NCBI GenBank assembly: GCA_017625255.1
Contig: JAGALK010000056.1
Span: 1 to 46,239 of the forward strand
Origin: Lachnospiraceae bacterium
GTDB taxonomy: Bacteria > Bacillota > Clostridia > Lachnospirales > Lachnospiraceae
Length of the DNA stretch: 46,239 bases
Direction of reading: 5' to 3'
Below, in pieces: positions 1 through 11,601 of the stretch (its first letter is position 1; each line of letters begins with the position of its first letter). Below the pieces are notes generated by a model. The model was not told where the DNA came from. It ran no database searches and was given only the letters and a program-made list of their open reading frames with translations. Made by a program: the position numbers and the translations under genes.

Positions 1-1
1 A

Positions 2-73
2 TTCACAAAAAAAGGCTTGGAATTTATACCTGTCAAAGATAGAATTATCCCGCTTTTGCAAGAAATTGCATAA
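2..73 (+). CDS. C-terminal end of a gene running in from the left, possibly HxlR-like regulator
   Basis: Reading from base 2, an open frame of 23 codons runs to a TAA at 71-73. The visible peptide contains TKKGLEFIPV followed by a short hydrophobic helix. This resembles the C-terminal wing and helix of HxlR-type winged-helix regulators, where a T-x-K/F-G-x-x-L-I-P-V motif is common. The N-terminus and helix-turn-helix lie outside the window, so the family is only a guess. A GC-rich hairpin follows 8 bases after the stop, consistent with a real gene end. Confidence 0.45.
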   Translation, partial: FTKKGLEFIPVKDRIIPLLQEIA

Positions 74-80
74 GAATTAT

Positions 81-105
81 AACCCCATCTTATATGGATG
101 GGGTT
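81..105. terminator. Hairpin between the left-edge gene and the transposase fragment
   Basis: A 9-bp perfect stem (81-89 with 97-105) with a 7-base loop lies between two convergent genes. T-tracts are short on both sides, so it may serve either strand weakly. Confidence 0.5.
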
Positions 106-123
106 GTGTAATAATGCATTTAA

Positions 124-366
124 TTATCTTCTAAGATAGGCTACTGAGGATATTTCAATGCTGTTTTTATCAAGACAATTTATGATTTCATCAACAGACA
201 GTCCCGCTGTTTCTTCTACCGTATGCTGTAATATTCTCGCAAGAACCTGTGGGTCTGCTAAAAGCTCTTTTACATTTTCATCATACCTTGCTTTGGCTGC
301 TTCCATGGCATCCATGGATGTGTTTAAATGCGTATTGGTTCTAATGACCGCTTCGTCATTTTTCAT
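124..366 (-). pseudogene. Truncated PDDEXK-family transposase/nuclease N-terminus
   Basis: An 80-residue product starts at the ATG at 366 and follows a strong SD (AGGAGGAG) in the duplicated leader. A GTG two codons upstream is less well spaced. The segment from NTHLNTSMDAMEAAKARYDE to VEETAGLSVDEIINCL matches my memory of the N-terminal helical region of Lachnospiraceae PD-(D/E)XK nuclease-family transposases, which are normally about 300 residues. Here the frame ends after SSVAYLRR, before any nuclease core (D-x(n)-E-x-K/Q) appears. I infer a decayed copy that keeps its promoter and leader but has lost its catalytic domain. Its leader is nearly identical to that of the intact gene at 575-1411, suggesting recombination between family members. 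A functional short protein (for example an antagonist of the full-length nuclease) is possible but unsupported. Confidence 0.65.
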
Positions 367-370
367 CGGC

Positions 371-411
371 ACTCCTCCTCTATGGCAGGAGTTACATTCA
401 GAATCTCCTGC
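371..411 (-). promoter_or_regulatory. Leader hairpin next to the SD of the transposase fragment
   Basis: On the minus strand GCAGGAG (411-405) pairs with CTCCTGC (391-385), a 7-bp stem directly upstream of the SD (AGGAGGAGT, 379-371). The CTCCT arm is also complementary to the SD, so two mutually exclusive foldings exist: stem formed with SD free, or CTCCT paired to the SD with translation blocked. The same arrangement is kept in copy B with a different loop. Confidence 0.5.
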
Positions 412-500
412 TTTTGTAATATATGGGATTTAAAAGCATGAATCTTCTGAAACTAGAAAAACGGATTGTTTTTAGATTTGTTTGTTTGAATTTATGCTTT
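371..500. repeat. Leader repeat copy A (about 130 bp)
   Basis: Direct repeat of 1416-1542. Both copies start at the SD of a minus-strand gene and extend about 130 bp upstream. Long blocks are identical, including the segments around 401-420, 433-455 and the tatgcttt end. Differences are a few substitutions and 1-5 base indels. The genes downstream of the two copies differ. Confidence 0.85.
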
Positions 501-574
501 GATTGAATTGTAGCATGATAATCTAAAATTCACAAGACCTCTTCAATTATAGTTGCGTAAATTTACCTTCGTAT

Positions 575-1411
575 TTAATAGGATAGAGAATTTTCTTCTA
601 AAATTGTTTTTACCTCTTCTAATGTGAGCATGCACAACACAGATATCTGTTCCAGATCCATTCCATTTTGATACATATTTTTGACAATAACTGTCTGACC
701 TTCCTTGCGACCTTCTTCACGACCCATTTCTATATTTTCCTGATCTCTCATTTTTAATGTCATATATTCCAGCCTCCATTCTTCACTTTCAATAACGGCA
801 TTTACCTCTGCATCTAAGCGCCTTGTAAAGGCACTTTTATATTTTCGAGTTGTAAGATAATCTAAGAAATCCTTTAATTCTTTTGATATGTTCTGTCCTT
901 TTCCATGTGGATTTAAAAATATTTTGCTTGTTTCGTCTTCTAATCGTATATCTAATGCATCGACACATCGATTTTCAAACTCATATCGATATAATCCTTT
1001 TCCGAATGGATCAAATGTACATATGAAAATCACATAACTCTTTCTTAATTTTTTGTAATCTTCCCCTTTTTTAATCAGGTTTAAGTCTATCATTCCCTGA
1101 TAATAACGGCTGCGCTTAGGCAGGTTTTTACTCGATGTTGCCTGCATTTCTATGTCATATACTGTTTGTTTATCATCCGCCACATATACATCTAAGCGCA
1201 CTCCTTTTCCGTCATAGGAATGCTTGATACTCTTTTGTGCCTGAATCAGCTTCACCTTTCGGATTTTCTGATTTAAAATGATTTCTAATAATTCTTTGCA
1301 TAAGTCCAGATTCCGGATTAGCGTCGAATAAAACAGGAAATCGTCTGTTATATCCAGATTTTTAAAATCCTCTTCCGTAAAATTTTCTAACAGTCTTTTT
1401 TCTTCTGTCAT
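575..1411 (-). CDS. Rpn-family recombination-promoting nuclease / putative transposase (PDDEXK_2)
   Basis: A 278-residue protein with the features of the Rpn/PDDEXK_2 family. The nuclease core is visible as VRLDVYVADDKQTVYDIEMQ (about residues 71-90), giving the D...E-x-Q form of the PD-(D/E)XK site. It is followed by the Y-Y-x-G-M/L-I-D-L-N segment (about 103-112) typical of these proteins. An EEGRKEGQ-type linker and a small C-terminal helical tail recruiting EEVKTILEE also fit the family. The related E. coli Rpn proteins are DNA endonucleases that promote RecA-independent recombination; the cellular role here is not established. Start chosen at 1411 because the ATG follows AGGAGGAG by 4-6 bases. 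It lies in the same orientation as, and shares its leader with, the fragment at 124-366. Confidence 0.85.
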   Translation of the reverse strand: MTEEKRLLENFTEEDFKNLDITDDFLFYSTLIRNLDLCKELLEIILNQKIRKVKLIQAQKSIKHSYDGKGVRLDVYVADDKQTVYDIEMQATSSKNLPKRSRYYQGMIDLNLIKKGEDYKKLRKSYVIFICTFDPFGKGLYRYEFENRCVDALDIRLEDETSKIFLNPHGKGQNISKELKDFLDYLTTRKYKSAFTRRLDAEVNAVIESEEWRLEYMTLKMRDQENIEMGREEGRKEGQTVIVKNMYQNGMDLEQISVLCMLTLEEVKTILEENSLSY

Positions 1412-1415
1412 TTTA

Positions 1416-1454
1416 CTCCTCCTCTATGGCAGGAGCTTTTCAGAATCTCCTGCT
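1416..1454 (-). promoter_or_regulatory. Leader hairpin next to the SD of the Rpn-family gene
   Basis: Minus-strand stem GCAGGAG (1454-1448) with CTCCTGC (1436-1430), then the SD at about 1424-1416. The stem is preserved while the loop differs from copy A, which argues that the pairing itself matters. Confidence 0.5.
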
Positions 1455-1542
1455 TTTGTAAATATATGGAATTTAAAAGCATGAATCTTCTGAAACTAGA
1501 AAAACAGATTGTTTTAGATTTGTTTATGTGAAAATATGCTTT
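1416..1542. repeat. Leader repeat copy B (about 127 bp)
   Basis: Second copy of the leader repeat (see 371-500). It contains the promoter-side AT-rich end, a conserved block at about 1469-1499, the hairpin and the SD of the Rpn-family gene. Confidence 0.85.
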
Positions 1543-1577
1543 TTCTGATTATAACATAGGATTTTATACCATACAAG

Positions 1578-1628
1578 AAAAATCCTTTAGTATACACGCA
1601 AACTCTTTTGTGCATTCCAAAGGATTTT
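1578..1628 (-). terminator. Terminator of the ATP synthase operon
   Basis: Downstream of atpC, AAAATCCTTT and AAAGGATTTT form a 10-bp stem (1619-1628 with about 1579-1588) around a loop of about 30 bases, followed on the minus strand by TTCTTG. It is a long-loop hairpin, so the call is moderate. Confidence 0.55.
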
Positions 1629-1642
1629 CTTAATTCTGAATT

Positions 1643-2056
1643 TTATTTCATATCTTTTACACCGATTCGTGTCAACGCTTTGCGCAGCGCAAATTCTGCC
1701 CGGACTACATCAACATCTTCCGTCTTTGCCTGTAAGCGCTCTTCTGCCCTTTTTCTGGCTGCTTTTGCACGGTTTTCGTCGATTTCTTCCGGCCACTCAG
1801 CAATTTCTGCCAAAAGTGTTACCTGTTCCGGCAAAATTTCTGCAAATCCTGCGTGAACGGCTGCTACTTTTTCGCCCTCAGCTTCGTGGATAATGACTGC
1901 TCCCGGTGCTAAAACTGTGGTCAATGGAATATGATTTTTGTATACACCAATCTGACCAGAGGATGTCATAAATTCAATCATTTCTGCCTCACCGGTATAA
2001 AAAATCCGGTCTGGCGTAATGATTTTTACCTGAAACATTTTTTCTTTGTCTGCCAT
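1643..2056 (-). CDS. atpC: F1Fo ATP synthase subunit epsilon
   Basis: Epsilon subunit of the F1 central stalk, which couples rotor and catalytic head and can inhibit ATP hydrolysis. About 137 residues, the usual length. The N-terminal beta-sandwich shows FQVKIITPDRIFYTGEAEMIEF and the glycine-rich IGVYKNHIPLTTVLAPG. The C-terminal helical hairpin is rich in Ala, Arg and Glu (about residues 90-130). The ATG at 2056 is chosen over a GTG nine bases upstream because AAGGGG sits 8 bases before it. Last gene of the operon, 12 bases after the atpD stop. Confidence 0.95.
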   Translation of the reverse strand: MADKEKMFQVKIITPDRIFYTGEAEMIEFMTSSGQIGVYKNHIPLTTVLAPGAVIIHEAEGEKVAAVHAGFAEILPEQVTLLAEIAEWPEEIDENRAKAARKRAEERLQAKTEDVDVVRAEFALRKALTRIGVKDMK

Positions 2057-2068
2057 ACCATTCACCCC

Positions 2069-3466
<1,398 letters not shown>

Positions 3467-3508
3467 CTATCACTCCTTATATTTATGCAATAACTGCGGA
3501 TGCTCCCC

Positions 3509-4363
3509 TTAACTGATGGCGGATGCACCTGCGATAATTTCTGTTAATTCCTGTGTAATGGAACCCTGACGGGCTCTATTGTATTTCAGTGACAAATCAC
3601 TAATCATTTCTTCTGCATTACTTGTTGCAGAATCCATTGCCTGCATTCTGGCACCGTTTTCACTGGCAACCGCTTCTACTAACGCACCATAGAATAAGCT
3701 TGTGATATATTTCGGAATAATCATATCTAAAGCTTCTTCATCATTTGGTTCATAGTTCATCAGAACATTTGTGTCCTCTTTTGTCTCACTTTCATCCAAT
3801 TCTACCGGAAGTAATTTGATTAGCTTTGGTTCATGACTTACGGTATTTTTAAAATGCGTGTATGCCAGATAAATCTCACCGATTTCTCCATCCTGATATG
3901 CCTTTAGCACACGGTTACAAATGGCCGCTGCATCCTCATAACAAGGGGATTCAATAACGGCTGAATCATCAGATTCAATATGATACCCCCGTCTGTCTAA
4001 TGCCTCACGACCTTTGTTGCCTACAGCGTAAATATCCAACTCTTCTTTGCTGAAATTGCTTTCTGTTATCAGCTTTACAACATTAGAATTATATCCGCCT
4101 GCCAAACCGCGGTTAGAAGTAATCACTACTACGGCTTTTTTGGATGATTCTCCTTCCTTTAAGTAAGGATGATTGATATTTCCGGAGCGTTTAAGCATGG
4201 AAGATACCGTCTGATACATATAGTTAAAATATGGATTAGTCTCTTCCGCACGATTTTTTGCCTTTTGCAGTTTTACGGTAGAAACAAGCTTCATGGCTTT
4301 TGTGATTTGCTGCGTACTTTGTATGCTGCTTTTTCTTCGCTTAATGTCCCTCATTGAGGCCAT
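3509..4363 (-). CDS. atpG: F1Fo ATP synthase subunit gamma
   Basis: Rotor shaft of F1, 284 residues. The N-terminal coiled-coil helix (MRDIKRRKSSIQSTQQITKAMKLVSTVKLQKA) and the C-terminal helix (GARMQAMDSATSNAEEMISDLSLKYNRARQ...ITQELTEI) are the two conserved ends that form the antiparallel coiled coil in the alpha3beta3 core. The central Rossmann-like domain has SNRGLAGGYN. Start at 4363 is supported by an upstream GGCGGTGA; an ATG three codons further in is possible. Lies 23 bases after atpA. Confidence 0.97.
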   Translation of the reverse strand: MASMRDIKRRKSSIQSTQQITKAMKLVSTVKLQKAKNRAEETNPYFNYMYQTVSSMLKRSGNINHPYLKEGESSKKAVVVITSNRGLAGGYNSNVVKLITESNFSKEELDIYAVGNKGREALDRRGYHIESDDSAVIESPCYEDAAAICNRVLKAYQDGEIGEIYLAYTHFKNTVSHEPKLIKLLPVELDESETKEDTNVLMNYEPNDEEALDMIIPKYITSLFYGALVEAVASENGARMQAMDSATSNAEEMISDLSLKYNRARQGSITQELTEIIAGASAIS

Positions 4364-4386
4364 AGGATTTCACCGCCTTACCTGTT

Positions 4387-6442
<2,056 letters not shown>

Positions 6443-6455
<13 letters not shown>

Positions 6456-6958
6456 GTCGAATCACCCATTTCTTTTAATGTTTCTTCTACAAGCGTATCC
6501 TGAATCTGTGTATTGATAGAAGCTGCTACAACTTTTTCTGCCATTAAGGATGCAATGGAAATCATTTCCTGTTTTGCTTCATCCATAACGCGTTTCTTTT
6601 CTAACAGGGCTTCTTCATTTGCCCTCTGAATAATGCGGGCAGCTTCTTCTTTGGCTTCGTCAATAATGCGGGCTTCATTTTTCATCGCTTTCTGACGGGC
6701 TTCGCTTAAAATCTGCTCTACCTCTTTATCCACTTTTTTGAGCTTTTCATCATAAAGAGCCTTTAATTCTGCGGCGCTTGCTTTGTCTGCTAATGCGGTA
6801 TCAATACTGTTTTGAATCCCATCCTGTCTGTCTTTTAACAGTTTACGCACCGGATTGAACAACAGATAACTTGCCAGTAAAAATAATATAAATACAGAAG
6901 CTGCCATCTGCAGAGCATCCATCAGAAGCTGCATATCAAGTCCAAACAATCTATCCAT
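6443..6958 (-). CDS. atpF: F1Fo ATP synthase subunit b
   Basis: Peripheral stalk subunit, 171 residues. One N-terminal membrane segment (about residues 10-32, LLMDALQMAASVFILFLLASYLLF) is followed by a long charged coiled coil (RKLLKDRQDGIQNSIDTALADK...ARIIDEAKEEAARIIQRAN) that dimerises along the stalk. Its 3' end overlaps atpH. A single atpF is present, so the stalk should be a b2 homodimer. Confidence 0.95.
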
Positions 6959-7002
6959 AGCTTAGAAGTTCACCCTCCTTTCCGTAAATTTGATTTGTCT
7001 GA

Positions 7003-7281
<279 letters not shown>

Positions 7282-7292
7282 TTAATGATAAA

Positions 7293-8009
7293 TTACTCTT
7301 CACATGCCTGATTGATGTATGTCATTGTCAACATACAGAATACATAAGTCTGAATTGCTCCTGAGAACAAATCAAAGTATACATGCAGTACTGCCGGCCA
7401 GAAGGTTGCTATCCAGCCTAACAAAGCATATATAAGTGCCATAATAATAGTTCCCGACAAAATGTTTGCAAACAAACGCAATGACAGGGAAATCGGCACA
7501 GCAACCTCACTGATAATGTTAATTGGTGCCCAGATTGGCCATGGATCACATAACCCCTGCAGCACACCTTTAACTTTTTGGTGCTTAAATTTGTTGAACT
7601 GAATGATACAAAATGTCATAACACCCAATGCAAATGTCACACCATAATCTGCGGTTGGCGGCCGCAGTCCAAAAATACCAGAGATATTGCTCATCAGAAT
7701 AAAGATAAAAATCGTACTGATGTAGTTAGCAAACTTCGCAGAATTGATACCCATAACACCTTTTACCATATTATCTAACATTTCCACGATTAGCTCTACC
7801 ACATTCTGGAATCCATCCGGAACTTCCTTGGCGTGTTTGATTTTCCGATTTGCGGCTATAAAAAAGCCAATTAAAATAATCATGACAATCAATACACACA
7901 CATGGGTGGTGGTAATCCAACAGGTCTGTCCAAATACTTCATAAGGAATCAGACCATGCACCATAATATCAATATCTGTGCCGGAAGCCAGCAAAATCGC
8001 ATTATTCAC
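7293..8009 (-). CDS. atpB: F1Fo ATP synthase subunit a
   Basis: Stator channel subunit, 238 residues with about five to six hydrophobic helices. The essential arginine lies in SLRLFANILSGTIIM, near residue 179. It begins at a GTG with AAGGAGGTG 7 bases upstream, so the GTG start is preferred. The long, polar first part (DIMVHGLIPYEVFG) and the NVVELIVEMLDNMVKG segment are usual for Firmicute a-subunits. It follows atpI by 37 bases and precedes atpE. Confidence 0.96.
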   Translation of the reverse strand: MNNAILLASGTDIDIMVHGLIPYEVFGQTCWITTTHVCVLIVMIILIGFFIAANRKIKHAKEVPDGFQNVVELIVEMLDNMVKGVMGINSAKFANYISTIFIFILMSNISGIFGLRPPTADYGVTFALGVMTFCIIQFNKFKHQKVKGVLQGLCDPWPIWAPINIISEVAVPISLSLRLFANILSGTIIMALIYALLGWIATFWPAVLHVYFDLFSGAIQTYVFCMLTMTYINQACEE

Positions 8010-8046
8010 GCTTTCACCTCCTTATACTTTTTTATAATTCGTTTCT

Positions 8047-8445
8047 TTAGGAATCCTCCTCTCTCCCCCTTTTTTTACAGATAAATTTATGCAAAAACGG
8101 CTGCAAATAAGCTGCCACTTTTAAGCTCATGACGCCTGCAAATGCTGCTATGGGATTTCCAAGCTGAAAATACATCATCACCACAAAAATCACCACAACC
8201 ACAATATACCTAAGTAAGGACATGGCAATAAGCTTTGCACTGCTGCTTGCCATGCTGACTGCATCTTCAATGACTATCGCCATGTGTACTGCCATTCCCA
8301 TAGCTGTCAAAATTCCAATCCAGAGTCCGCTTGTATACAAAATTTTGTCCTTTACAAGCCAAATTCCGGTAAGCTGTAAAAGAATCCCACAGAGTAGTAT
8401 TCCCAAAATCAATTCCGGCAGTACTTTATTTAGTCTTTTTAACAT
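8047..8445 (-). CDS. atpI: ATP synthase accessory protein AtpI-like, four membrane helices
   Basis: About 132 residues from the ATG at 8445, with four predicted hydrophobic helices and a basic C-terminus (FICKKRGREEDS). The position directly before atpB and the topology match the AtpI / ATP synthase subunit I family, thought to help c-ring assembly or Mg2+/cation supply to the enzyme. The longest frame begins earlier (8502), but its first 19 residues are polar, overlap the upstream gene and have no SD. The chosen ATG overlaps the preceding gene by 20 bases. Family assignment rests mainly on context, since these proteins are poorly conserved. Confidence 0.75.
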   Translation of the reverse strand: MLKRLNKVLPELILGILLCGILLQLTGIWLVKDKILYTSGLWIGILTAMGMAVHMAIVIEDAVSMASSSAKLIAMSLLRYIVVVVIFVVMMYFQLGNPIAAFAGVMSLKVAAYLQPFLHKFICKKRGREEDS

Positions 8446-8677
8446 ATTTTGTATCTCTGTCACTTTCCTGTTCAAAAATTTTCTTTGCCATGATATACAC
8501 ATTCCGAAATCCTGCTAATGCACCAAGAATAAATAAAGGAAGAACTATTATAGGTATGTTCCATTTTTCCCCAATCCATACACCTGCTAATGTACACATA
8601 AAAATAGGGACTACCATATTTATGCCAAATTGTGTAATCATAACTAATGATTGATAGACATTCTTTCTATATTTCAT
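8426..8677 (-). CDS. AtpZ/AtpI-family small membrane protein, first gene of ATP synthase operon
   Basis: An 83-residue protein with two membrane helices (about residues 12-33 and 40-62). The ITQFGINMVVPIFMCTLAGVWIGEKW...LFILGALAGFRNVYIM pattern, with a Gly-rich second helix, is the pattern I associate with AtpZ-type (PF09527) proteins. AtpZ and AtpI together have been proposed to form a cation channel supplying Mg2+/Ca2+ to the synthase. It has an SD (AGGTGA) and a sigma-A-type promoter immediately upstream, so it is the operon's first gene. Confidence 0.75.
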   Translation of the reverse strand: MKYRKNVYQSLVMITQFGINMVVPIFMCTLAGVWIGEKWNIPIIVLPLFILGALAGFRNVYIMAKKIFEQESDRDTKYVKKTK

Positions 8678-8692
8678 AATTCACCTCATTTT

Positions 8693-8720
8693 ATTATACC
8701 ATTTTACACTAAATTGTCTA
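8693..8720 (-). promoter_or_regulatory. Promoter of the ATP synthase operon
   Basis: Minus strand TAGACA (8720-8715), 16-base spacer, TATAAT (8698-8693). The predicted start site falls near 8686, almost at the SD (8686-8681), giving a very short leader. Confidence 0.65.
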
Positions 8721-8792
8721 TAAAATTTTGGCGTTTTTTCGTTAAAATGAATATATTCTCATTTTTGAATAATAATAGAAAAATAATATGAA

Positions 8793-8837
8793 CAGGGCAG
8801 CTATACTGCAAAATTTTCTCACAATATATCTGCCCTG
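8793..8837 (-). terminator. Terminator after the dCMP deaminase gene
   Basis: Stem CAGGGCAG / CTGCCCTG (8 bp) with a 29-base loop. The minus-strand tail is T-rich (TTCATATTATTTTTC) and the plus-strand side has CTTTTTT, so it could work in both directions. It separates the upp-side operon from the atp promoter. Confidence 0.6.
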
Positions 8838-8848
8838 CTTTTTTATAT

Positions 8849-9334
8849 TTATACATTTAATTGTAATTCCCGTCCGGTATGTTCATATTTATAATATCTT
8901 ACACCCGCTGCATCTAACATACGCTTTGATGCTATTACAGGTGCTGTATGTGCATACTTATCACAGTCATATACAATCGTTTTTATGCCTGACTGAATAA
9001 TCGCTTTTGCGCATTCGTTACAAGGGAAAAGTGATACATAGATTTTTGCCCCCTCTAAACTGCCTCCCCGATAATTCAAAATCGCATTCAGTTCACTATG
9101 AGTGGAATACAAATATTTGTTGTCTAACGGCTCTCCTTCTCTTGCCCATGGAAAAGCATCATCAGAACATCCCGCAGGAAATCCGTTATACCCCATGGAA
9201 AGTATCTTGTTGTCCTGGCTCACTATACACGCGCCCACCTGTGTATTCGGATCTTTTGAACGCATGGCAGAAAGCATGGCTACTCCCATAAAGTATTCAT
9301 CCCAACTGATATAATCCTGTCGTTTATCACTCAT
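8849..9334 (-). CDS. dCMP deaminase family protein (ComEB-like)
   Basis: Zinc-dependent cytidine/deoxycytidylate deaminase fold, about 161 residues. The Zn site is visible as H-S-E (THSELNAI, replacing the usual HAE) plus PCNEC. Substrate contacts are expected in the N-terminal YNGFPAG segment. Such enzymes convert dCMP to dUMP, feeding thymidylate synthesis, and the family includes the B. subtilis late-competence protein ComEB. The start at 9334 has AGGGGG eight bases upstream; an in-frame earlier start lacks an SD. It is the last gene of the Sua5-PTP-upp group and fits a pyrimidine-salvage role beside upp. Confidence 0.88.
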   Translation of the reverse strand: MSDKRQDYISWDEYFMGVAMLSAMRSKDPNTQVGACIVSQDNKILSMGYNGFPAGCSDDAFPWAREGEPLDNKYLYSTHSELNAILNYRGGSLEGAKIYVSLFPCNECAKAIIQSGIKTIVYDCDKYAHTAPVIASKRMLDAAGVRYYKYEHTGRELQLNV

Positions 9335-9379
9335 ACATAATACCCCCTGTAATTTCGTCAAACCAAATGTGCCCGTTTT

Positions 9380-10009
9380 CTAACGAGTACCGAAAATTCG
9401 ATCTCCTGCATCACCAAGTCCCGGTACAATGTAGCAATGCTCGTTTAAGTAGTCGTCTAATGCTCCAATATATACATCTACATCCGGATGTGCTTCCTGC
9501 ATTTTTTTCACCCCTTCCGGTGCTGCAATAATGCACATAAAACGAATATTTTTAACGCCTTTATCCTTCAGCATCTGAATGGCAGCTACAGCAGAACCGC
9601 CGGTTGCAAGCATCGGATCTACGACAAATACATCCCTTTCCGAACAGTCTGCCGGTAATTTACAATAGTATTCTACCGGTTCTTTTGTGTCCGGATCACG
9701 GTATAAACCGATATGACCCACCTTTGCTGTCGGAATCAGATTCAACATACCATCTACCATACCCAGTCCTGCACGAAGAATTGGTACAATTGCCAATTTC
9801 TTACCCTGTAATTCTTTGACGGTTGTCTTACAGATTGGTGTTTCAATCTCTACATCTGCCAGCTTTAAATTTCTGGTAGATTCGTAACACATCAGCATAG
9901 CGATTTCGCTTACTAATGTACGAAAATCTTTAGAACCGGTTTCTATTCTGCGAATCCAGCCAATCTTATGCTGAATTAACGGATGATCCATAACAATTAC
10001 TTTTGACAT
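9380..10009 (-). CDS. upp: Uracil phosphoribosyltransferase
   Basis: Converts uracil plus PRPP to UMP in the cytoplasm. 209 residues, the standard length. The PRPP loop is [16 protein letters not shown] (about residues 130-145). The uracil-binding C-terminus [17 protein letters not shown] is intact. It starts 2 bases after the phosphatase-like gene, so they are surely cotranscribed. In B. subtilis upp also lies just upstream of the atp operon; here only the deaminase gene intervenes. Confidence 0.98.
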   Translation of the reverse strand: MSKVIVMDHPLIQHKIGWIRRIETGSKDFRTLVSEIAMLMCYESTRNLKLADVEIETPICKTTVKELQGKKLAIVPILRAGLGMVDGMLNLIPTAKVGHIGLYRDPDTKEPVEYYCKLPADCSERDVFVVDPMLATGGSAVAAIQMLKDKGVKNIRFMCIIAAPEGVKKMQEAHPDVDVYIGALDDYLNEHCYIVPGLGDAGDRIFGTR

Positions 10010-10011
10010 AT

Positions 10012-10470
10012 TTATTCTCCTTCGTTCAAAATATTGACAAGTTTTCTGATTGTAGCAACTAAAGTTTCATAACAAAGACCATACATCTGTAAAGAACCAC
10101 CATATGGATTTACTATTTCTAACTCATCCCCAGTAAAATCTGTCAACACCTGTACATCCTCAGTATTTACAAAATCAAACATTTCTAATACCTTTTGCCG
10201 TTGATTTTCTTCCATCGTCAGTATCAGTGTATGCTCCGTAATATCCGCTGCCGTTAAAGGCGCAGACATGTAGCCTTCCGTTGGCAGTCCGTTACTAATC
10301 ATAACAGCTTCTGCTTTTTGATTTAATGGTTCGGGAAATAATACCACCAGACCTCTGGCAAGTACTTCCATTTCCTTTTTTACATCAATATCCCGCAATA
10401 TTTCTGCTGCCATAGGCTCTCTGCAGGTTCCGCTCTTTGCGACAAAAACAATTCTTTTATACGGTTTCAT
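10012..10470 (-). CDS. Low-molecular-weight phosphotyrosine phosphatase-like protein, catalytic residues lost
   Basis: 152 residues with the LMW-PTP fold pattern in the YwlE position next to Sua5. In YwlE the P-loop is C-T-G-N-T-C-R; here it is A11-K-S-G-T15-C16-R17. The nucleophilic cysteine has become alanine, while the arginine and the threonine that sets arginine-phosphate specificity in YwlE remain. The general acid of the DP(F/Y)GG loop is also changed, to Asn (N121-P-Y-G-G). Loss of both catalytic groups predicts no phosphatase activity. I infer a pseudo-enzyme that may still bind phospho-ligands or protein partners. The reading frame is intact and the gene is tightly coupled to upp, so it is not a decaying pseudogene. 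Confidence 0.85.
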   Translation of the reverse strand: MKPYKRIVFVAKSGTCREPMAAEILRDIDVKKEMEVLARGLVVLFPEPLNQKAEAVMISNGLPTEGYMSAPLTAADITEHTLILTMEENQRQKVLEMFDFVNTEDVQVLTDFTGDELEIVNPYGGSLQMYGLCYETLVATIRKLVNILNEGE

Positions 10471-10486
10471 GTTGCCCCCTGTTATC

Positions 10487-11536
10487 CTACACTACCAGCA
10501 CCTGATGCCCTGCTGCTTTTAACAGACGATTCATAATTGCCTGTCCAATCCTTGGTGTGGCAAAGCTTTCGGAATAAATCACATCTACTTCTGCTTCATC
10601 GAATTCTCTTAGTATCCGATACAGATGTCTGGCTATTCCATCTTCATCTTCTCTTGCTCCCATACTCAATACTATCTCCCCATGATAGGATGCAATCGTC
10701 TCATCAGTTCCAATAATTCCAACTTTTTTCCCTTGAAACTGCATCTCATCTGTCAGTGCATTTATTTTATCCATGACTGCCTTTTGCTCTCCATCCACTA
10801 ATATCAGGCTGGCTTTTGGTGCATAATGTCTGTATTTCATTCCCGGCGCTTTGGGCTTTTGTGTGGAATCCGAGGCAACAATACCCGGATCCATCTTTAC
10901 CTGCCCGATAACCTCTGCTAACATTTCCTCTGTAATATATCCGGGCCGCAAAATCATCGGTATCTCTTCTGTCAAATCAATAATGGTGGATTCAATACCG
11001 ATTCCAACCTCGCCGCCATCTAGTATCATGGGTATTCTGCCGGACATATCTTCAGCCACATGCTCTGCTAAGGTAGGACTTGGTCGTCCTGAGGTATTTG
11101 CACTTGGTGCAGCAATCAGACATCCACTCTGGCGAATCAGTTCTAATGCAACCGGATGAGACGGCATACGAACAGCTACGGTATCCATACCGCCTGTAGT
11201 TTCATAAGGCACTTTTTCATTCTTATTTACAATCATGGTCAATGGTCCAGGCCAGAAAGCCTTTGCTAATTGTTCTGCCTCCTTTGGAACCTCTCTTGCA
11301 ATATAAATAAGATCTTCAAATTTAGAAATATGCACAATTAAAGGATTGTCTGATGGACGCCCCTTTGCAGCATAAATCCTTTTAGAAGCCTCCGGCTGCA
11401 AGGCATCCGCACCGAGACCATACACGGTTTCTGTAGGAAAAGCTACCAAACCGCCGCTTTGAATAATGTCTGCTGCTTCTCTTATTTTTGCTAAATCTTC
11501 TGTTGTATTTTCTATTTTATAAATTTGTGTTCTCAT
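10487..11536 (-). CDS. ywlC: L-threonylcarbamoyladenylate synthase, long Sua5 type
   Basis: Makes threonylcarbamoyl-AMP from Thr, bicarbonate and ATP for the t6A37 modification of ANN-decoding tRNAs. About 349 residues. The YrdC domain (about 15-200) shows GLVAFPTETVYGLGADA, AKGRPSDNPLIVHI and SANTSGRPSPT. A linker with PGMKYRHYAPKA leads into the C-terminal Sua5 domain (about 235-345). The first ATG (11536) has no clear SD; two TTG codons precede it. Expression may depend on a short or leaderless message. Downstream: the PTP-like gene at 16 bases. Confidence 0.95.
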   Translation of the reverse strand: MRTQIYKIENTTEDLAKIREAADIIQSGGLVAFPTETVYGLGADALQPEASKRIYAAKGRPSDNPLIVHISKFEDLIYIAREVPKEAEQLAKAFWPGPLTMIVNKNEKVPYETTGGMDTVAVRMPSHPVALELIRQSGCLIAAPSANTSGRPSPTLAEHVAEDMSGRIPMILDGGEVGIGIESTIIDLTEEIPMILRPGYITEEMLAEVIGQVKMDPGIVASDSTQKPKAPGMKYRHYAPKASLILVDGEQKAVMDKINALTDEMQFQGKKVGIIGTDETIASYHGEIVLSMGAREDEDGIARHLYRILREFDEAEVDVIYSESFATPRIGQAIMNRLLKAAGHQVLVV

Positions 11537-11560
11537 ATTCAACAATATACCATACTGTAT

Positions 11561-11589
11561 AAAAAAAGTGAAGAGTTTTCGCTCTTCAC
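11561..11589 (-). terminator. Terminator after the PHP gene
   Basis: Perfect 8-bp stem GTGAAGAG / CTCTTCAC, 6-base loop, followed on the minus strand by TTTTTTT. A textbook intrinsic terminator ending the GH18-cwlD-PHP unit. Confidence 0.9.
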
Positions 11590-11601
11590 TGTGGTTTACG
11601 C

